Below are positions 5,291 to 8,015 of a stretch of 8,015 nucleotides of DNA, piece by piece. Source of the DNA: DAIRVC01 sp036803025 (lineage in GTDB: Bacteria; Chloroflexota; Anaerolineae; Anaerolineales; E44-bin32); the NCBI GenBank assembly GCA_036803025.1, contig DAIRVC010000128.1:1-8015 (forward strand). The letters are read 5' to 3'. Each line of letters opens with the position of its first letter. Positions within the stretch are counted from its first letter, which is position 1. The notes under the pieces were generated by a model that had not been told where the DNA came from, ran no database searches, and saw only the letters and a list, made by a program, of their open reading frames with translations. A program made the translations under genes and the position numbers.

Positions 5291-6658
5291 GCCGGACCGG
5301 GGGCCGACCTGGCCGCCGGCGTGCCAGAACCCCCCGGGCGAGAACAACGACTCCAGGCTTTCCTGCATCAGGCCGCATTCGGCGGCCAGGTCGAGGACGG
5401 TGTAGCGGCTGCGGATCTGCCTGGAGAGGAGGTAGCTGCGGCGCAGCGCGGCGCGGCTGACCCCGATCGCCTCCGGCGTCGTTGGACACGCGGCCTGAGC
5501 AAGCAGCCTGCGCAGTTCCTGCGCCGGAAGGAGCTGGGACTGCAGGCGTTCGCGCAGATCGGGCCAGAGTCTGGCCAGGCGTGACAACCGGGAGGCCAAC
5601 TCTCCGGCCTCGACGTGCTTGGCCAGGCTGTTCTCCACCGCGTGGACGGCTTGCACCGGGTCGGGATGCGCGGCAAGGGCTTCGCGTTCGACGGTGGCGC
5701 GAGATGGCCAGCCGCCAAGTGCCTTCTTCAGATCCAGGTGGGTGAGGTCGCGAGCCAGGATGCCGTCAAAGAGCGCCGCGGCGGCGAGCGTACCCAGCCC
5801 GACCTTGAAACCGTGCGAGGCGGATTGTCCATCGTGTGTGACGCCCTGCATCTCCCACAGATGGCTGAAGAGATGCTCGGAGCCCGACGCCGGGCGGCTC
5901 GAGCGGGCAGCCTGCATGGCCAGCCCGGACATCACCAAGCCCTCGATGAGTGATTCGAGCGCCTGTGGATCTCCGCCGGCCAGGCCGCCGGGATTGCCCG
6001 TCCACTCCCGCAAGTAGGGGCCGACCAGGGACCAGGCGCGCAGGTCGAGTGCCTCGATACCCAGGGCATCGGCGAGCATCCAGTCCGCGCCGGCGACCAC
6101 CTTACCCAGCAAATCGCCGTAACCGGCGGCGGTCATGGCCGCCGGCGCCCGGGCGAGCACGTCCAGGTCGGCGACCAGGGCGCGCGGGGCTGCGCAGTCA
6201 TCGATCATCTTGACGCCCTGGTGCGTGATCGCCGCGGCGAAGGCGGTGTAGCCGTCCATCGAAGCCGCCGTGGCCACGATCAGGTACGGTCGTCCGCAGC
6301 GATGCGCCGCCAGTTTCGTCAGGTCGTTGATCGTCCCCGAGCCGACGGCCACCGGGATGGCGGCTGTGCCGCTCAGGCGGGCTTGCAGGGCTTCGACATG
6401 CTCGATATCAGGATGCAGCGTCGGCGTCCCTGGGAAGATCATCCCCGCCGACGCCTCCCGGCCGGCCGACTGCAGGCGGGCGATGACTTCCTGGCCGGCA
6501 GCCGCGTGCGTGTTCTCATCGGCGACGATCATCGCCGCCCCGTCGCCGAAGTGGCGGCTGAGGACCGCCTCGATCGAGTCCATCGACCCTCGGCCGATCA
6601 AGACTTCACGCGTCGTGTCCGCTTCATGCAGGGCAGCTTCTATGCGGGAGCTCTTCAT
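5285..6658 (-). CDS. egsA: sn-glycerol-1-phosphate dehydrogenase, bacterial AraM/EgsA type
   Basis: A 457-residue member of the iron-containing alcohol dehydrogenase superfamily, G1PDH branch: it reduces dihydroxyacetone phosphate to sn-glycerol 1-phosphate with NAD(P)H in the cytoplasm. Family marks: VGSGTINDLTKL (about 105-116, dinucleotide loop), ATAASMDGYTA (129-139), AAGYGDLLGK (177-186, metal ligand D182), SGSEHLFSHLWE (258-269, metal ligand H262) and SASHGFKVGLGT (279-290, metal ligand H282). The three ligands are intact. It is about 60 residues longer than B. subtilis AraM (roughly 394) through a C-terminal helical extension. Start: ATG at 6658 with GGAG 6 nt upstream; a TTG two codons earlier is less likely. 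Second gene of a probable operon, 43 bp behind mntP. B. subtilis AraM feeds PcrB-type archaeal-like lipid synthesis; that role here is inference, since no prenyltransferase is in view. Confidence 0.92.
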   Translation of the reverse strand: MKSSRIEAALHEADTTREVLIGRGSMDSIEAVLSRHFGDGAAMIVADENTHAAAGQEVIARLQSAGREASAGMIFPGTPTLHPDIEHVEALQARLSGTAAIPVAVGSGTINDLTKLAAHRCGRPYLIVATAASMDGYTAFAAAITHQGVKMIDDCAAPRALVADLDVLARAPAAMTAAGYGDLLGKVVAGADWMLADALGIEALDLRAWSLVGPYLREWTGNPGGLAGGDPQALESLIEGLVMSGLAMQAARSSRPASGSEHLFSHLWEMQGVTHDGQSASHGFKVGLGTLAAAALFDGILARDLTHLDLKKALGGWPSRATVEREALAAHPDPVQAVHAVENSLAKHVEAGELASRLSRLARLWPDLRERLQSQLLPAQELRRLLAQAACPTTPEAIGVSRAALRRSYLLSRQIRSRYTVLDLAAECGLMQESLESLFSPGGFWHAGGQVGPRSGL

Positions 6659-6664
6659 GGCCAA

Positions 6665-6668
6665 CTCC
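6665..6668 (-). promoter_or_regulatory. Ribosome binding site that sets the dehydrogenase start
   Basis: Minus-strand GGAG lies 6 nt before the ATG at 6658-6656 and would be 0 nt from the upstream TTG at 6664-6662, so it decides in favour of the ATG. Confidence 0.65.
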
Positions 6669-6701
6669 GACTCGTTTCACCCAGGCCCGGGTCTGGTCCG
6701 C

Positions 6702-7259
6702 CTACGCCACGTGGGTGACCACGATCCGGATCCCAATGAACAGCAGGATCAGACCGCCAAGGACCTCCATGCGCGAGCCGAAACGCTTCCCCAGGTAACC
6801 GCCCAGCGTCTGCCCGGCGATGCCGAAAAGCATGGAGACAATGCCGATCATCAGCGAGGCTTGCAGGACATCGGCGTCCAGGACGGCCAGGCTGAGTCCG
6901 ACGGCGAAAGCGTCAATGCTTGTCGCCAGGGAGACGAGCACCATCATCCCGCCGCGCGTCAAGTCGACGGGCTCGATCACCTCATCCGGTTTGAGTCCCT
7001 CCCGCAGCATGCGCAGACCGACGAAAGCCAGCAGGCCCATTGCCAGCCAGTGATCCCAGCCGGCGATCCAATCCAAGACGGCCTCGCCCAGCAGCCAGCC
7101 CAGGAGGGTCATCCCGCCCTGGAAGAGGCCGAAGTGGAACGCCAGGCGCAGCACCGGACGCGCCGACAAGGCACGGCCCGACGATCCGGCGCCCAGGGAG
7201 ACGGCCAGGACGTCCATGGCCAGGCCGACGGCGATCAGCAGGAGGAGCAAGATCGACAT
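6702..7259 (-). CDS. mntP: Manganese efflux pump MntP
   Basis: A 185-residue integral membrane protein matching the MntP (formerly UPF0059/YebN) family, which exports Mn2+ across the inner membrane. Six hydrophobic segments in two repeats are visible. Key residues: GLAMDVLAVSLG with D16, FHFGLFQGGMTLLGWLLG (about 41-58), DHWLAMGLLAFVGLRMLREG (69-88) and ATSIDAFAVGLSL with D116; the paired membrane Asp residues correspond to those required in E. coli MntP. Length is the family norm (about 185-190). I chose the ATG at 7259 because the protein then begins right at membrane segment 1; an upstream TTG at 7322 would add 21 residues lying over the likely promoter. No strong Shine-Dalgarno is seen. 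It leads a probable operon with the glycerol-1-phosphate dehydrogenase. Confidence 0.93.
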   Translation of the reverse strand: MSILLLLLIAVGLAMDVLAVSLGAGSSGRALSARPVLRLAFHFGLFQGGMTLLGWLLGEAVLDWIAGWDHWLAMGLLAFVGLRMLREGLKPDEVIEPVDLTRGGMMVLVSLATSIDAFAVGLSLAVLDADVLQASLMIGIVSMLFGIAGQTLGGYLGKRFGSRMEVLGGLILLFIGIRIVVTHVA

Positions 7260-7321
7260 GCCTGAGGGGAATCCCGCCTGCCAGGTTTGGCGTGCGGCCG
7301 GAAGGACGACAGGCGTCAGCA

Positions 7322-7327
7322 ATTCTA
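7322..7327 (-). promoter_or_regulatory. Possible -10 element for the mntP operon
   Basis: Minus-strand TAGAAT followed by TG, about 62 nt before the mntP ATG; transcription would start near 7315. The matching -35 position (CTCACG, 7350-7345) is a poor fit. The leader of about 55 nt is too short for, and shows none of, the yybP-ykoY manganese riboswitch consensus. Confidence 0.35.
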
Positions 7328-7370
7328 CCCGCGCTCGAACCCGCCGTGAGGCATCGCCGATCGTCGCCGC

Positions 7371-7399
7371 TTGACACTCCCCTGGATGGCAGGTAGAAT
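7371..7399 (+). promoter_or_regulatory. Sigma70 promoter of tRNA-Phe
   Basis: Perfect TTGACA (7371-7376), 17-nt spacer, TAGAAT (7394-7399, one mismatch). Transcription would start near 7406, only 5 nt before the mature tRNA, so RNase P would remove a very short leader. Confidence 0.88.
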
Positions 7400-7410
7400 G
7401 CCCGCCGACC

Positions 7411-7483
7411 GCCGAGATAGCTCAGTTGGTAGAGCACGCGACTGAAAATCGCGGTGTCGCCAGTTCGATTCTGGCTCTCGGCA
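7411..7483 (+). tRNA. tRNA-Phe (anticodon GAA)
   Basis: A 73-nt cloverleaf. Acceptor GCCGAGA pairs with TCTCGGC (7476-7482), discriminator A at 7483; D stem GCTC/GAGC with AGTTGGTA loop; anticodon stem CGCGA/TCGCG with loop CTGAAAA and anticodon GAA at 7444-7446; 5-nt variable loop; T stem GCCAG/CTGGC with TTCGATT loop. The 3' CCA is not encoded (the next bases are CTC), so it must be added by tRNA nucleotidyltransferase. It stands alone with its own promoter and terminator. Confidence 0.98.
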
Positions 7484-7499
7484 CTCGGTAGGAATGACG

Positions 7500-7530
7500 G
7501 CACCCCGCGAGCTTCAAGCCCGCGGGGTGC
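7500..7530 (+). terminator. Terminator of tRNA-Phe
   Basis: A 10-bp GC-rich stem GCACCCCGCG (7500-7509) / CGCGGGGTGC (7521-7530), 11-nt loop, followed by TTTGCTTCT. It is placed 16 nt after the tRNA and has the features of an intrinsic terminator. The same hairpin could also help end the converging methyltransferase transcript, but no T tract follows on that strand. Confidence 0.85.
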
Positions 7531-7588
7531 TTTGCTTCTCCGCCTTCAAGAGTTCAAGGGACTTACGAAGTCGGCGTGACGACAACCC

Positions 7589-8015
7589 TCACCCGCCCGT
7601 GCGCAGACTCTCGCGCAGCTCATCGATCGGTCGCAGCTCGCCTGCGCGTGTTGCGTAATGCCAGTGATCCCAGCCATTGCACGGCGCGCCGGTCAGGTGC
7701 CGGCCTGCCTGATGGATCGAACCGACGAACTCGCCCAGGATCAACCGGCCGTCGGCGCGCAACGTGGCCGGCTTGTCCCGATCGCCGCCGAAATAGAGCA
7801 GGTCTCCGGGGCGCAGCAGTCCAGCCTCCAGGAGCCGGCCGATGGGAATGCGCGGCGCCGTCCTCCGCCGGTCGCGCACATCCAGGACGGCCGGCTGCGG
7901 CTCGCCGGGTTGCTCCCTTTCGATTCTCCGCTGAGCCAGGTCGATGTAGGCCGCCTCACGCTCGATGCCGACCCACGACCGCCCCAGCCGCTGCGCGACG
8001 ACGCCCGAGGTCCCG
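7589..8015 (-). CDS. DNA adenine methyltransferase C-terminal part with RAMA domain, 5' end outside window
   Basis: The last 141 residues of a DNA methyltransferase of the CcrM-like/type II beta class; the frame is open through the window edge. The visible part begins GTSGVVAQRLGRSWVGIE, the continuation of the SAM-binding 'DPFxGSGTT' motif I, followed by REAAYIDLAQRRI, the standard end of the catalytic domain. After a short linker comes a RAMA-type domain (visible residues about 55-135): RIPIGRLLEAGLLRPGDLLYF, LGEFVGSIHQAG and GAPCNGWDHWHY, then PIDELR. RAMA domains accompany adenine methylases such as CcrM and restriction-system enzymes and are thought to help recognise or bind DNA. A start at the internal GTG near 7879 would give a truncated protein and is not the real start. 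Target sequence and whether it is an orphan or part of a restriction-modification system cannot be told here. Confidence 0.9.
   Translation of the reverse strand, partial: GTSGVVAQRLGRSWVGIEREAAYIDLAQRRIEREQPGEPQPAVLDVRDRRRTAPRIPIGRLLEAGLLRPGDLLYFGGDRDKPATLRADGRLILGEFVGSIHQAGRHLTGAPCNGWDHWHYATRAGELRPIDELRESLRTGG

Noticed and set aside
6270..7265. A 331-codon plus-strand frame
   Set aside because: It runs antisense to both the dehydrogenase and mntP and has a Gln/Asp/His-rich composition typical of a shadow of membrane and GC-rich genes.
7260..7330. yybP-ykoY manganese riboswitch before mntP
   Set aside because: The likely leader is about 55 nt and lacks the conserved loop sequences.
1..8015. 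CRISPR arrays, insertion sequences, integrase or att sites (including at the tRNA-Phe 3' end)
   Set aside because: No regularly spaced repeats, transposase or integrase motifs, or duplicate of the tRNA 3' end were found within the window.

Overview
The window is bacterial chromosomal DNA of high GC content (G/C-rich third codon positions throughout). It carries a class A RNase P RNA, a bacterial tRNA-Phe and several sigma70-type promoters with 17-nt spacers. The gene mix (a COG2220-type metallo-beta-lactamase with an unusual metal motif, a large HAD protein, an FmdB zinc ribbon, a bacterial sn-glycerol-1-phosphate dehydrogenase) reminds me of Chloroflexota/Anaerolineae-type genomes. That placement is recall and inference, not proof. 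No phage, insertion sequence, CRISPR array or integration signature is visible; this looks like ordinary core/housekeeping chromosome, densely packed and with frequent strand switches.

Layout. 1-1296 (+): 3' part of a class V aminotransferase / cysteine-desulfurase-like enzyme, cut by the window edge. 1309-1331: hairpin terminator. 1336-1751 (-): rnpB, with a strong promoter at 1759-1787. 1832-1860: a second, divergent promoter driving an FmdB-family zinc-ribbon protein at 1883-2176 (+). 2202-2224: a 10-bp hairpin shared by the converging units. 2242-3220 (-): a two-gene operon, in transcription order an MBL-fold protein and then a small dimeric-barrel-like protein. 3295-5290 (+): a probable two-gene unit, an unrecognised concanavalin-like protein translationally coupled to a HAD-superfamily gene that is broken into two frames near 4281-4315. 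5285-7259 (-): a probable operon, mntP (manganese exporter) followed by a bacterial glycerol-1-phosphate dehydrogenase; its tail overlaps the HAD gene tail by 6 bp. 7371-7530 (+): tRNA-Phe(GAA) with its own promoter and terminator. 7589-8015 (-): C-terminal end of a DNA methyltransferase with a RAMA-type domain, cut by the window edge.

How the genes work together. rnpB and tRNA-Phe belong to RNA processing and translation. The MBL and small-protein pair share one promoter and probably one pathway of unknown function. mntP and the dehydrogenase are co-directional, 42 bp apart, and the dehydrogenase belongs to a metal-dependent family, so a link through metal homeostasis is possible but unproven. 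The glycerol-1-phosphate dehydrogenase implies synthesis of the archaeal-type glycerol phosphate stereoisomer in a bacterium. I do not see a clear new defence or mobile system. The points most worth checking are the HAD frameshift, the degenerate MBL metal site, the G1P dehydrogenase context and a probable leaderless start at 3295.
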